Source of the DNA: Dyadobacter tibetensis Y620-1
Lineage (GTDB): Bacteria > Bacteroidota > Bacteroidia > Cytophagales > Spirosomataceae
Direction of reading: 5' to 3'
Assembly (NCBI RefSeq): GCF_000566685.1
Contig: NZ_AZQN01000001.1
Span: 434,001-498,000, forward strand
Length of the DNA stretch: 64,000 nucleotides
Below, in pieces: positions 1-8,751 of the stretch. Below the pieces are notes generated by a model. It was not told the origin of the DNA and ran no database searches. It saw nothing but the letters and a program-made list of their open reading frames with translations. Numbering within the stretch: position 1 is the stretch's first letter; each line of letters begins with the position of its first letter. Made by a program: the position numbers and the translations under genes.

Positions 1-759
1 ATTGAAATTATGAATTGAGGTTTGTAAACTACCGTTCCAAATAAGTAATGCGTCCCTGCCTCGATTAACCGATAACATCGGGGTAGGGGACTGTCTATCT
101 TACCAATAGATTCTACATATTCTTCGAAAAAAAATTTTTATTTAAAAATTAATGAAAAAAAATTCGACAAAATGTATCGAAAAAGATTGTATATTTAAAA
201 ATGTAATATTTCTAAGGTGAGCATCATTCTAACGTCGAATTTTTACCCGGTTTCTAATGGAGGGTTTCCAGAACCAAGTAAGCTTTCATGGCATCCATTT
301 TTTAGATCTGCTGTATTCTGTGCTATAAATCTATCATTCTCTTTCACATTCTGAAGGGATCAATCATGGCAGTCATTTAGCAGGTGCAGGTTCCATACTT
401 TAGTCTTAAAATATTGTCTTTTAAAGTTAGCTTTTCTACTGCCTTTCCCTCTAATGGTATTTTAGTAGTTTTATTAGGTATTTTACTGATTATGTGCCAT
501 TATTTTAACTTCAATATTTCTTAGTATTTGTCTCTAAGTGATTGATTTAAAATGAAAGATTACTACATTGCACTGGTTTTGTTGCTACAGAGTCTGCTTT
601 AATCATTGGATTTGCAGCTTAGCCATAAGACTAATTACAACTAGCAACCCTCTCAGTACTAATACAGTATCCTCCTCGAAAAACCTGAAAAGTACCGTCC
701 AATGGGTATTGGCCGGTGGTAAATTAATTTATATTTTTTAATCATTAAGATTTTCTACC
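1..759. other. Long non-coding region left of the T9SS protein gene
   Basis: I see no gene here. Stop codons are frequent in all frames, and the longest suggestive frame (552-602) encodes only 16 residues that look like a bare signal-peptide core. No tRNA, rRNA or recognisable riboswitch is visible. The last 50 bases probably hold the promoter of the next gene. The window edge cuts off whatever lies to the left. Confidence 0.5.
709..737 (+). promoter_or_regulatory. Possible promoter of the T9SS repeat protein
   Basis: TTG (709-711), an 18-base spacer and TATATTTT (730-737) resemble the Bacteroidota -33/-7 pair, with one mismatch in the -7 box. The start codon lies 22 bases after the -7 box. 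Weak evidence from sequence only. Confidence 0.3.
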
Positions 760-3669
760 ATGAAGAAATTTCGACAATTTCTGTATTTGGGAGGTATGTT
801 ATTGCTCATGGCAGCCAATACCAAGGATCGCCTCTCAAATGCCAAAGTAGCTGCCACACAATTATCATGTCAGGGACTGGTGTGGACACACGGAGAGTTC
901 CTGGGAAACAACGGGGGATTTCCAGTATATACGGTAATCAGAGAAAACCGCATATACATTAGCCGCAATGAAGGGGACGATCCCAACCATAATAAGGTGT
1001 TCCCCGTTCCTGCCATTTTATACCATTTGGATAACGGCCGATTTCCTATATCCCAATATCAAAATCAGATAGACAACTGTATCAATGGAGCCGATCCTAG
1101 CACTTCCTCAACGGGTTATCTGGGTGCTACTACCTCAGAGGGAATTTACTGCAATGGTAAACTGATCAGAGATGATCAGTATTTAGGGGATTATATCGGA
1201 GGAGATAATGTCCATACCCGACAGTATACTCGTATTAAAGATGGTCTACTTCGTGTTAATCTGTGGAGACAGCAGGCAGGTTCGGTACGCAACCCGAATT
1301 CTTTCAATATGGCATTGATTGAGCCAGCCTTGTCAGGAGAAAATGGGAGTTTCTATAATTGGAATAGCCTTGGATATACCTTGAATCTAGAGGAATTTAG
1401 AGCTTGTTTCTGGCAGGATGATCCTAAATATGGCACCCCTGTAAACAATAATTGTGGTTCGGGGCCTACGCTTCAATCGACTTCAAATATCACCAACACC
1501 TCTTTGACCTTAGGTTTTGCAGGATCGGGTGTTAGTTCGTTGAAATGGAGAATTAAAAGTGGTGGAACCTTGGTACGTTCAGGAGATGCCAGCGTGAATA
1601 ATGGCAATTCTGCTAATATCTCCTATACCTCTCTGGTAAATGGTGGTTACGTACTGGAAATTGAAGGAGGAAATTGTAATTCGGCAGTAAGTACACTCTC
1701 ATTCGTAATCAATGTACCGGTTGGCACGGTACCCTGTGGGAGTGGACCTACGATTACTTCCCTTTCTAATATTACCCAAACGGCCCTAACCTTCCAGTTT
1801 GATGGTAATAATGTCCCCAATATAGATTGGAGAATCAAACAAAATGGAACGGTACTTCGATCGGGTCGTACTCCTCAATTGACGAGTAGCATCAATAATA
1901 TAACCTATGCGGCTCTTCCTTATGGCACCTATGTGTTCGAGATTGAAGGGGGAGATTGCAAATCCAGTGTAGCGAGTCGTTCAATGGAGATCGTGAATCC
2001 TTCGGGAAGTAATAACTGTCCGAATGGACCGTCCATTAGTTCAATCAGCAGCATTACCGCTTCTTCTCTAAATGTGGCATTTAACGGTTCAGGTGTGAAC
2101 TCTCTTACCTGGAGAATTAAGTCAGCTGGAACGGTGGTAGCTTCCGGTCAAACGGGTACACTTACTGCCAATGCTGCAAGTTTGGCCTTTTCAAGTCTGG
2201 CTAATGGGACCTATAGTCTAGAAATAGAGGGCCTGAATTGCTCTTCTACTGTTAGTAGCATGAACTTCGTGGTTAACGAGCCTGTCGTTACACCGAATTG
2301 CGGCAGAGGACCGACCATCACCGCTATCAGTAATATTAACCCTACGACTTTGCGTTTTCAGTTTGACGGTGATGGAGTTCCAAATATAGATTGGCGAATC
2401 AAATCGGGTGGAAATATCATACGTTCGGGACGTACCCCACAGCTATCCAGCAACCTTGTTGACATCTCCTATGCTACTTTGAGTAACGGAACCTATATAC
2501 TTGAGCTTCAGGGAGGCGATTGCGTTTCGGCTGTATCTTCCCAATCGTTTAATGTATTTGTCGATCCATGTTCTACCGCACCTCAGATATCGAGTATTAC
2601 AGGCGTGAGTGACAGTCAGTTGAATGTGACGTTAAATAAAAATGTAGCCGGAACCTTAAATTGGGTAATCACTAAGTCTGGCAAACCTGTGGGTTTCGGA
2701 TCTTCGTCAGTCTCTGGAAATTCTACTACCCTGAAATATAATATCTTAGCCCCGGGGACATATACACTGGTCGTTTCTGTTCCTGGATGCGAGGCTTCAA
2801 GTAGCAGCTCTAATTATAATATTACCAGTAGCTCCAATCGTAGTGCTTGTCAAACAGGGCCTGATTTAGTGTCAATTATGAATACCACGAGCGACATGAT
2901 CCAGTTCAACTTTTACGGACAGAATGTTCCCTCGATTGACTGGAAGGTAATAGAGAATAAGACAGGTGGGCAGATCGTGAGTCAGAATAGAGTGTATTTA
3001 CAAAATGACCGTCCTCAGGTTTACCATTATCAGGGCCTCCCTGATGGAGCCTATCTCCTGGAAATTCAAGGTGGCGATTGTGCCTCAACTCCGAAACGTC
3101 AGGCATTTACTCTTGGCGCTCCATTACCCATTCATATCACACGATTTGAGGGTAAATCGGTGGCACAGGGTGTCAGTTTAGCATGGAACGTCGTACAAGA
3201 GGAAAATGGCCAGGGCTTTGAGATATTACGCATGAATGAGCTAACTAAGGAGATGTCCAAGATAGGCTATGTCGAGCTCAGCGATCAGGCAGTAGGCGAC
3301 TATTCCTTTCTAGACCAGAATCCTGTACCGGGTAATAATTACTACCAGCTTAAACAGCTTGACCTGGATGGCAGCTTTATCATGAGCCGTATCATAACGG
3401 TGAAAAATGATGCACTAAGTGAAGTTACCCTGGCCCCGAATCCTGCCAGTGAAGTGATTCGTTTAAAGTTATTTGCTAAGGCAGCAGGAACTGCTAAACT
3501 GGAAACTTTCAACCAGGCTGGTATAGCCGTGGATGTGGAATCGACAAATCTGCAGGCGGGTCAAAACGAAGTAGATGTCAATATAGCAGGCTTGCCCGAA
3601 GGTCATTATTTCATTCGGTTAACCCACGAGCAAGGTGACTCTATTCATCGTTTTATCAAAATAGATTAA
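760..3669 (+). CDS. Secreted repeat protein with T9SS type A sorting domain
   Basis: The 969-residue product has an N-terminal signal sequence (about residues 1-20), a unique N-terminal region to about 225, and six tandem Cys-bounded beta-rich repeats of 90-94 residues whose first cysteines are at about 232, 326, 420, 514, 604 and 697. Each repeat opens with a C-x(2)-GP-like motif, carries a W-R-I-K-like core and closes with an E-I-x-G-G-x-C-like strand. A linker beginning PLPIHITRFEGK precedes the C-terminal sorting domain (about 885-969: APNPAS, then LPEGHYFIRL). This fits export across the outer membrane by the type IX system, with the C-terminus removed or used for anchoring. The ligand is unknown; repeats of this kind are often adhesive, which is inference. 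The gene stands alone between a long gap and a terminator. Confidence 0.85.
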   Translation: MKKFRQFLYLGGMLLLMAANTKDRLSNAKVAATQLSCQGLVWTHGEFLGNNGGFPVYTVIRENRIYISRNEGDDPNHNKVFPVPAILYHLDNGRFPISQYQNQIDNCINGADPSTSSTGYLGATTSEGIYCNGKLIRDDQYLGDYIGGDNVHTRQYTRIKDGLLRVNLWRQQAGSVRNPNSFNMALIEPALSGENGSFYNWNSLGYTLNLEEFRACFWQDDPKYGTPVNNNCGSGPTLQSTSNITNTSLTLGFAGSGVSSLKWRIKSGGTLVRSGDASVNNGNSANISYTSLVNGGYVLEIEGGNCNSAVSTLSFVINVPVGTVPCGSGPTITSLSNITQTALTFQFDGNNVPNIDWRIKQNGTVLRSGRTPQLTSSINNITYAALPYGTYVFEIEGGDCKSSVASRSMEIVNPSGSNNCPNGPSISSISSITASSLNVAFNGSGVNSLTWRIKSAGTVVASGQTGTLTANAASLAFSSLANGTYSLEIEGLNCSSTVSSMNFVVNEPVVTPNCGRGPTITAISNINPTTLRFQFDGDGVPNIDWRIKSGGNIIRSGRTPQLSSNLVDISYATLSNGTYILELQGGDCVSAVSSQSFNVFVDPCSTAPQISSITGVSDSQLNVTLNKNVAGTLNWVITKSGKPVGFGSSSVSGNSTTLKYNILAPGTYTLVVSVPGCEASSSSSNYNITSSSNRSACQTGPDLVSIMNTTSDMIQFNFYGQNVPSIDWKVIENKTGGQIVSQNRVYLQNDRPQVYHYQGLPDGAYLLEIQGGDCASTPKRQAFTLGAPLPIHITRFEGKSVAQGVSLAWNVVQEENGQGFEILRMNELTKEMSKIGYVELSDQAVGDYSFLDQNPVPGNNYYQLKQLDLDGSFIMSRIITVKNDALSEVTLAPNPASEVIRLKLFAKAAGTAKLETFNQAGIAVDVESTNLQAGQNEVDVNIAGLPEGHYFIRLTHEQGDSIHRFIKID

Positions 3670-3696
3670 AGTTAGTTTAACTCTCCAATACAGTTG

Positions 3697-3729
3697 GGTC
3701 GTTCGGAAATTTCCGGACGGCCTTTTTTT
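3697..3729 (+). terminator. Rho-independent terminator after the T9SS protein
   Basis: A 12-bp stem with G-U pairs (3697-3708 with 3711-3722) and a very short loop is followed by seven T. It lies 27 bases after the stop codon. The opposite strand lacks a T-run, so it mainly serves the rightward gene. Confidence 0.8.
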
Positions 3730-3735
3730 ATGTGC

Positions 3736-5190
3736 TTAGGGCTTCGCAGATAAAGCTTTCAACATTCCGTTGAAGATAAAACCATGGAAGGGTAGAACAG
3801 AATACCAGTAGAGCCTGCCGAGCACACCTAGCGGCCGAAAAGTTGCCGTTTGGATGAGGATGTCCTGTTCATCCAATCTGAATTCCAGCCATGCTTCACC
3901 CGGTAGCTTCATTTCGGCATAGAGTAACAGTCGTTTTTCTTCCTTGTTCGCTACCAATACCCTCCAGAAATCCAGCGCATCTCCCGCCACTACATCGGAC
4001 GCACTCTTCCTGCCCCTCCTCATGCCTACTCCTCCCAAAAGTTGATCCATAAATCCTCTGATTTCCCATAACCAGTCGCCATAGTACCAGCCGGTTTTCC
4101 CACCTATAGCCCAGATTTTTCGAAGCGTCAAGTCCCTGTCTATTACCTTTTGTTTACGTTCGTCTATAAAGCAACCCTGGCGAGGAACCTGAATATAATG
4201 GGAGAGACCACCTTTAAGGATATTGCTAGATTGCGCGTCCTTCCAGCTGGAGATCACTTGATTTTGTTCTATTTTATCAAATGCCAGTTTGATAGAGTGG
4301 TCATATCCTATCAGGTTTATTCCCAGCATTTCGGCCAATTGGTTTGGTTGACATATTACTTCCACTTTCATGCTATTAACCAGGTTACGGGCCAGGGAAT
4401 AGGAGGTGGAGGTGACGAAATACAGCCAGTAAGAAGATATTTTAGGCGTCATAACGGGGACCACCCAAATATGCCGATCTAGACCTCTGATTGCCGAAAA
4501 TCGCAGTAACATTTCTTTATAAGTAAGGATATCGGGGCCTCCTATATCATAACTCTTATGGAAAGAATCTTCTCTACCCATAATGGCATAAAGAAATTCT
4601 AATACATTTCGAATGGCAATTGGTTGACATCGGGTTTCCAGCCAGCGAGGGGCTATCATAATGGGAAGTTTTTCCACGAGATCCCTAATAATTTCAAATG
4701 AAGCACTTCCTGAACCGACAATGATCCCGGCTCTTAGGGTGGTCAAGGGAGTGTCCCCACCTCCCAGTATGGTTTCTACCTGTTTTCGGGAAGTGAGGTG
4801 TCGGGAAAGTGTTGATTCATTTACGATACCGCTTAAATATATGATTTGTGAAGCCTTTGTCGATGCTATGCCTTTACAAAAATTTTTGGCACAGGTTTCT
4901 TCCATTTCCATAAAATCACCCGAACTGGTAGACATGGAATGGATAAGATAAAAAGCAATCTGAATATCTCGTGGGATGAGCTCCATCTGCTCCGACTTTA
5001 AAAAGTCTATCTCTAGCACCTGAATAGCATGTTGAGGGAAACTGTGATGGAATCGGCTTTCATCTCTGACACAGCATACTACCTGATGACCATTTTCTAT
5101 TAATACCGGCAATAAGCGTTGGGCAATATATCCGGTTACCCCAGTTAGTAATATTTTCACGATAGTCCATTTTACGGATGAGCGAGACAA
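3736..5190 (-). CDS. NAD(P)-binding SDR/epimerase-like protein with DUF2867 C-terminus
   Basis: The N-terminal half is an atypical SDR/NmrA-like Rossmann fold with the nucleotide-binding motif LLTGVTGYIAQRLL (residues 14-27) and a later YLSGIV strand. The C-terminal ~150 residues match the DUF2867 family, with an FWRVL...LLLYAEMKLPGEAWLEF-type sheet and a conserved end at FHGFIFNGML. Fusions of this type (YbjT-like) are common; their substrate is generally unknown. The first ATG gives ten extra residues; a GTG at 5160 would start directly at the Rossmann strand (KILLTG) and is a good alternative. The gene converges on the upstream gene's terminator and has no operon partner. Confidence 0.8.
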   Translation of the reverse strand: MSRSSVKWTIVKILLTGVTGYIAQRLLPVLIENGHQVVCCVRDESRFHHSFPQHAIQVLEIDFLKSEQMELIPRDIQIAFYLIHSMSTSSGDFMEMEETCAKNFCKGIASTKASQIIYLSGIVNESTLSRHLTSRKQVETILGGGDTPLTTLRAGIIVGSGSASFEIIRDLVEKLPIMIAPRWLETRCQPIAIRNVLEFLYAIMGREDSFHKSYDIGGPDILTYKEMLLRFSAIRGLDRHIWVVPVMTPKISSYWLYFVTSTSYSLARNLVNSMKVEVICQPNQLAEMLGINLIGYDHSIKLAFDKIEQNQVISSWKDAQSSNILKGGLSHYIQVPRQGCFIDERKQKVIDRDLTLRKIWAIGGKTGWYYGDWLWEIRGFMDQLLGGVGMRRGRKSASDVVAGDALDFWRVLVANKEEKRLLLYAEMKLPGEAWLEFRLDEQDILIQTATFRPLGVLGRLYWYSVLPFHGFIFNGMLKALSAKP

Positions 5191-5587
5191 AGGGCTTTCC
5201 TTTATAATTGGACCTATAATATACCAAGATTATCTGCTATAATCCGAAAACCGGATTTGAAGAATGTAAGGAATTGGGAAGAATCTAAATATTCTATTTG
5301 TATTATTTTATTATCTAGATGAAAAAATCTCGAGTTAATAGTAAAATTAATTGTATTTTATTTATATCCGAGAGAGCACATAGCGATTCTGCACTTAGCC
5401 TTTTATTCTGTACTTCTCAGGTTGACAGTTCTGCATTCTGTCGTTATAATCGAAAGTATGATTAATTTTATGCGCAGGTTCCAACCATTTCAGTTGATAG
5501 GGGTACTGAAAGGAAGTGCATACAATAAAGTGCAGGGCAGAATGCTATCGAAAGACGGGATAGGTTCTCAGGTTTATGGAGTAAAAT
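5191..5587. other. Divergent intergenic region between the SDR gene and the GT92 gene
   Basis: AT-rich, with no convincing gene. It must hold the leftward promoter of the SDR gene, although no clean TAnnTTTG box is seen, and it contains an E. coli-type promoter at 5422-5450. A 57-codon frame (5458-5631) starts just after that promoter and overlaps the next gene; its sequence has no recognisable feature and I do not call it. Confidence 0.5.
5422..5450 (+). promoter_or_regulatory. Perfect consensus sigma70-type promoter (TTGACA-N17-TATAAT)
   Basis: TTGACA at 5422-5427, exactly 17 bases, then TATAAT at 5445-5450. This is the E. coli consensus and not the TAnnTTTG form seen elsewhere in the window. 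Transcription from it would begin near 5457 and give a leader of about 130 bases before the glycosyltransferase. Whether the host sigma factor uses it is unknown. Confidence 0.5.
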
Positions 5588-6439
5588 ATGGAAAAGAAAA
5601 AATGGATGGTAAAGGTGGCTCGAGGGCTTAGAAGAGTCGGAGGAGTCTTTCGTAAGCAATACCCTGTTGCCATATGCTGTATAATTAAGGATGAGAATCA
5701 ATATTTGCAAGAGTGGATGGCTTTCCATATGGCTATAGGGGTCAGCCATTTCTTCTTATACGATAACGATAGTAAGGTTCCCATAGCACAGACCGTTCAA
5801 GAGTTGGGCTATTCCAGTTTTGCAACCATAACCGTCCTTCCGGGAGCTCAGCAGCAAGTACCAGCCTATGCCCATTGTCTACATTATTTTGGGCATAAGG
5901 CTAAGTGGATCGCTTTTATCGATACTGATGAGTTTATAGTACCAAAGACCACGGACAATCTCCCCGAATTTCTGATGCAGTATATTAAGTTTGGAGGGTT
6001 AGGTGTGAATTGGCTGGTATTTGGCTCTTCTGGCTTTTTGAAAAGACCTAGCGGGCTGCAGCTGTACAACTTTGTCAAGTGCTCGGATGATCGTTTTGAG
6101 CCCAATCGACATATAAAAAGTATTGTTCAGCCGCGGTATGTAAAGGCTGCCTACCAACCTCATTATTTTCACTATAAGAAAAATAAATTTTGCGTGAATG
6201 AGAATGGCCTTCCCATTGCTGATTTTCAGTCCGATGTATCCACAAAAAAAATACAAATTAATCATTATTATTGTCGCTCCCTGGAAGAGTACAGGCAAAA
6301 GATAGAAAGGGGTAGGAGTGATGTAGACGAACCGCGACTCATGGATGCGTTTCACGCTCACGACAGGGATGCCAATGTTACCTCAGATCGAACGATTATT
6401 GATTTATGGAATCGACTGAATGTAACTGTCGAAATTTAA
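5588..6439 (+). CDS. Glycosyltransferase family 92-like protein (DUF23 / Glyco_tranf_2_4 type)
   Basis: The 283-residue protein opens with the family signature AICCIIKDENQYLQEWMAFH followed by GVSHFFLYDNDS. It has a D-x-D-type metal/nucleotide-sugar motif in IAFIDTDEFIVP, and the late motifs GSSGF and INHYYCRSLEEYRQK. These are typical of GT92 (DUF23)-type enzymes with a GT-A fold. No signal peptide or membrane segment is seen, so it probably acts in the cytoplasm, adding a sugar to a surface polysaccharide or lipid; donor and acceptor cannot be read from sequence. It is a single gene without neighbouring polysaccharide genes, which together with its unusual promoter hints at independent acquisition (inference). 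Confidence 0.8.
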   Translation: MEKKKWMVKVARGLRRVGGVFRKQYPVAICCIIKDENQYLQEWMAFHMAIGVSHFFLYDNDSKVPIAQTVQELGYSSFATITVLPGAQQQVPAYAHCLHYFGHKAKWIAFIDTDEFIVPKTTDNLPEFLMQYIKFGGLGVNWLVFGSSGFLKRPSGLQLYNFVKCSDDRFEPNRHIKSIVQPRYVKAAYQPHYFHYKKNKFCVNENGLPIADFQSDVSTKKIQINHYYCRSLEEYRQKIERGRSDVDEPRLMDAFHAHDRDANVTSDRTIIDLWNRLNVTVEI

Positions 6440-6640
6440 AGGGTTATTATATTCCCAGAATTCTTAATTAGGCTGAATATCAGTTATTTGAGTATAGGAC
6501 TCTTACTGATATTAAAATGTATAAAAAGTATTAAGCATTTTACATATAAAAAAAGGTAATAACATTTAGAAATATTATAAAGTACATACAGTATAATACA
6601 TAATAAAAGTATATTATGCTAAAGTTCTAGGTTTAATTTT

Positions 6641-6681
6641 AAAAAAAAAGCGGATCTGCTGGTGAGCGATCCGCTTTTTTT
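6641..6681. terminator. Bidirectional terminator between convergent genes
   Basis: Stem AGCGGATC (6649-6656) pairs with GATCCGCT (6668-6675), flanked by an A-run on the left and a T-run on the right. It can serve both the glycosyltransferase gene and the leftward cupredoxin gene. Confidence 0.85.
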
Positions 6682-6705
6682 GAATGGCATAATGCAGTTC
6701 CTGGC

Positions 6706-8697
6706 TTATTTGACGACCTTCAGTTTACCCTGCATCAGGGTGTAATGACCTGGGAAAGTACAGACATATTGATAGTCTCCAGGGGTAGTGGGAGCTACAA
6801 AATAAATGGCTTCTGATTTTTCCGGTTCAACAATAAAAGTGTGATAAAGCACATCCGGACTATCGGGAACATAGCCCATTTCAGACCCCTTCAGTCCTAA
6901 ACCGAGGCCGGCCTCCCCCACGGCGTTGGCCTTGCCAGGGAGGGTGATCACCAGATTGTGCAGCATATCGTCGTTATTATTGAAGACGAGCTTAATCTTA
7001 CTACCAGCTTTTACTTGCAACTCTGAAGTGTCAAATTTCAGCCCTGGAATGGTGCCTAATGTTATTACCTGATCGGGGCCTTTTTTCCAGTTGGCAGGCT
7101 GGTTAATAATTCTTTTGGCCATATCAGGAGCAGCACCCATATCACTCCCCGTTGCGTGTTGGCTATGATCCATTTTAGGGGCAGCCGTCACAGTAGTAGT
7201 ATATTGGCTTGGATTACTGGGATTGCCTTTGGCAATTTCGTTAAGGGTATAATAGGCTTTCGGATGGAGAAGATTCAGGCCTTTAGATTGGAGGCCTTCC
7301 GCTTTGATTTCGTGGATATAACCTTTCTTAAGCTCCTCAGGTGCTACAACCAGTCGTACCTTCATACCATCTTCTGAAACTATTATTCCCTTCAGGGCCA
7401 GGTTTGCCGCGTTAATAATAGGGCTTCCGTAGGTATGGTGATATTTATAAGTAAAGCTGTTAATTTCGTAGGAAGCTGGGTCGGTGGCCGTTTTCTTATC
7501 TATAGGCATGGTGAAAGTGATGTCGAATCCATCGGGCGTAGAGCGGACATGTTGCATTTCAAAGGGCATTTCTCCCGTCCATACGAGTCTTTGTATTCCA
7601 TAAGGTTGTTTTCCCGTAGCTGCCCAACCCCGACTGGTCTGACCTACAAACATGGATCCGTCAAGTCCCCATTCCATCCGTAATATTCCTGACATAAATC
7701 CCTCCCGGAAAGGGAACACGGCTCCCTGCCACACGCCATTGACTTTTTCCATGTCTACACGTGTGATGATGCTATGGCCTTGATCTCCGACAAACACCTG
7801 ACCTTTAAAAGGGCCAAACTGGCCATTGGTAACATCCTCTTTAAAGTCGGAGGTTGAGATTCCTACAAGGGTATGCGGAAACCAGACAGCGGGGGGCTTC
7901 AATCCAGTGACCGTCTGAGCGACGTCGTATAGGGGTTGACCCGTATCGGGAATGTCTTCGGGTTTCAATTTAACGGGTGACTCTGGTTCCTCACTCCAGC
8001 GTAAACCTGCCGGGTTACCGGCAAAATCCCCTTTGGCTAGGTGCGTCATACGGCCCGAACCCACCCAGTCGCCTTGGTTTTCGGTATAAAATATGTCGCC
8101 CTGAACCGACCCGAATCCTGAAGGAGAACGAAGCCCTGTTGCCCAAGGGGTTAGCTTTCCGTCTTCACTCAATTTTAGTAACCATCCTCTCCATTTGGAT
8201 TGACTGGCTCCATGACCGATCCAATCCAAATTTAGCGTAACAAGCATCTCGCCGTTTGGCATTCGGACCGGACCATAAGAGTATTGATGGTAGTTCCCCG
8301 ATAATGGCCATTGGGTAAAGGAATCGTAAACGTCAGCCACTCCGTCTCCATCGCTATCTGCAAGGCGGGTGACTTCGCCCCTTTGGCTAACCAGGAAATC
8401 TTTTTCTCGGAACAAAAGACCTAAGGGTTCATGAAGGCCGGACGCAAAGCGTTGAAAGCTAGGTTTTCCATCTCCTTTTAAATATGGATTATTAATCATC
8501 CAGACTTCACCTCTTCGCGTGGAAGCAGCTAGCCTTCCGTCAGGAAGTACAGCAAGACCACCCACTTCCATTTTAATATCTTCGGGTATAGGAATAGTAA
8601 CCAGTCGATAGTAATCTTCTTCCGTTTTAAGGGTGCTCTGTCCTTGAGCGGTACAAAAGGTAAAAACAGTTAGCGCACCGAATATTATTTTTTTCAT
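6706..8697 (-). CDS. Exported sorbosone-dehydrogenase-like beta-propeller fused to a cupredoxin domain
   Basis: The product has 663 residues. A signal peptide (MKKIIFGALTVFTFCTAQG) is followed by a beta-propeller of the glucose/sorbosone dehydrogenase class (about 25-380, with GGLAVLPDGRLAAST and a D-x-D-G-D-G-x-A-D calcium-type loop), then a middle beta domain, and a C-terminal azurin/auracyanin-like domain (about 545-663). The type 1 copper ligands are all present: His580 (DMLHNLV), Cys646, His651 (CTFPGH) and Met655. It should act in the periplasm, with the cupredoxin taking electrons from the propeller or passing them on; the substrate is unknown. It is the downstream gene of a two-gene leftward unit, 54 bases after the PA14 gene. 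Confidence 0.82.
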   Translation of the reverse strand: MKKIIFGALTVFTFCTAQGQSTLKTEEDYYRLVTIPIPEDIKMEVGGLAVLPDGRLAASTRRGEVWMINNPYLKGDGKPSFQRFASGLHEPLGLLFREKDFLVSQRGEVTRLADSDGDGVADVYDSFTQWPLSGNYHQYSYGPVRMPNGEMLVTLNLDWIGHGASQSKWRGWLLKLSEDGKLTPWATGLRSPSGFGSVQGDIFYTENQGDWVGSGRMTHLAKGDFAGNPAGLRWSEEPESPVKLKPEDIPDTGQPLYDVAQTVTGLKPPAVWFPHTLVGISTSDFKEDVTNGQFGPFKGQVFVGDQGHSIITRVDMEKVNGVWQGAVFPFREGFMSGILRMEWGLDGSMFVGQTSRGWAATGKQPYGIQRLVWTGEMPFEMQHVRSTPDGFDITFTMPIDKKTATDPASYEINSFTYKYHHTYGSPIINAANLALKGIIVSEDGMKVRLVVAPEELKKGYIHEIKAEGLQSKGLNLLHPKAYYTLNEIAKGNPSNPSQYTTTVTAAPKMDHSQHATGSDMGAAPDMAKRIINQPANWKKGPDQVITLGTIPGLKFDTSELQVKAGSKIKLVFNNNDDMLHNLVITLPGKANAVGEAGLGLGLKGSEMGYVPDSPDVLYHTFIVEPEKSEAIYFVAPTTPGDYQYVCTFPGHYTLMQGKLKVVK

Positions 8698-8751
8698 CTC
8701 TTAAGGTTCAATTTCGTATGGTATTTAAATCAACATGCTTGGTGGAGGAGG

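Noticed and set aside
552-602. 16-codon frame resembling a signal-peptide core
   Set aside because: Too short, with no continuation in any frame; likely chance in AT-rich DNA.
4150-4951. Plus-strand open frames of 96-110 codons inside the SDR gene
   Set aside because: They lie wholly antisense to a conserved coding sequence and have no recognisable domain.
5458-5631. 57-codon frame downstream of the perfect sigma70-type promoter
   Set aside because: It overlaps the glycosyltransferase start by 44 bases and has no signal peptide, domain or clear coding bias. It is possible but unsupported.
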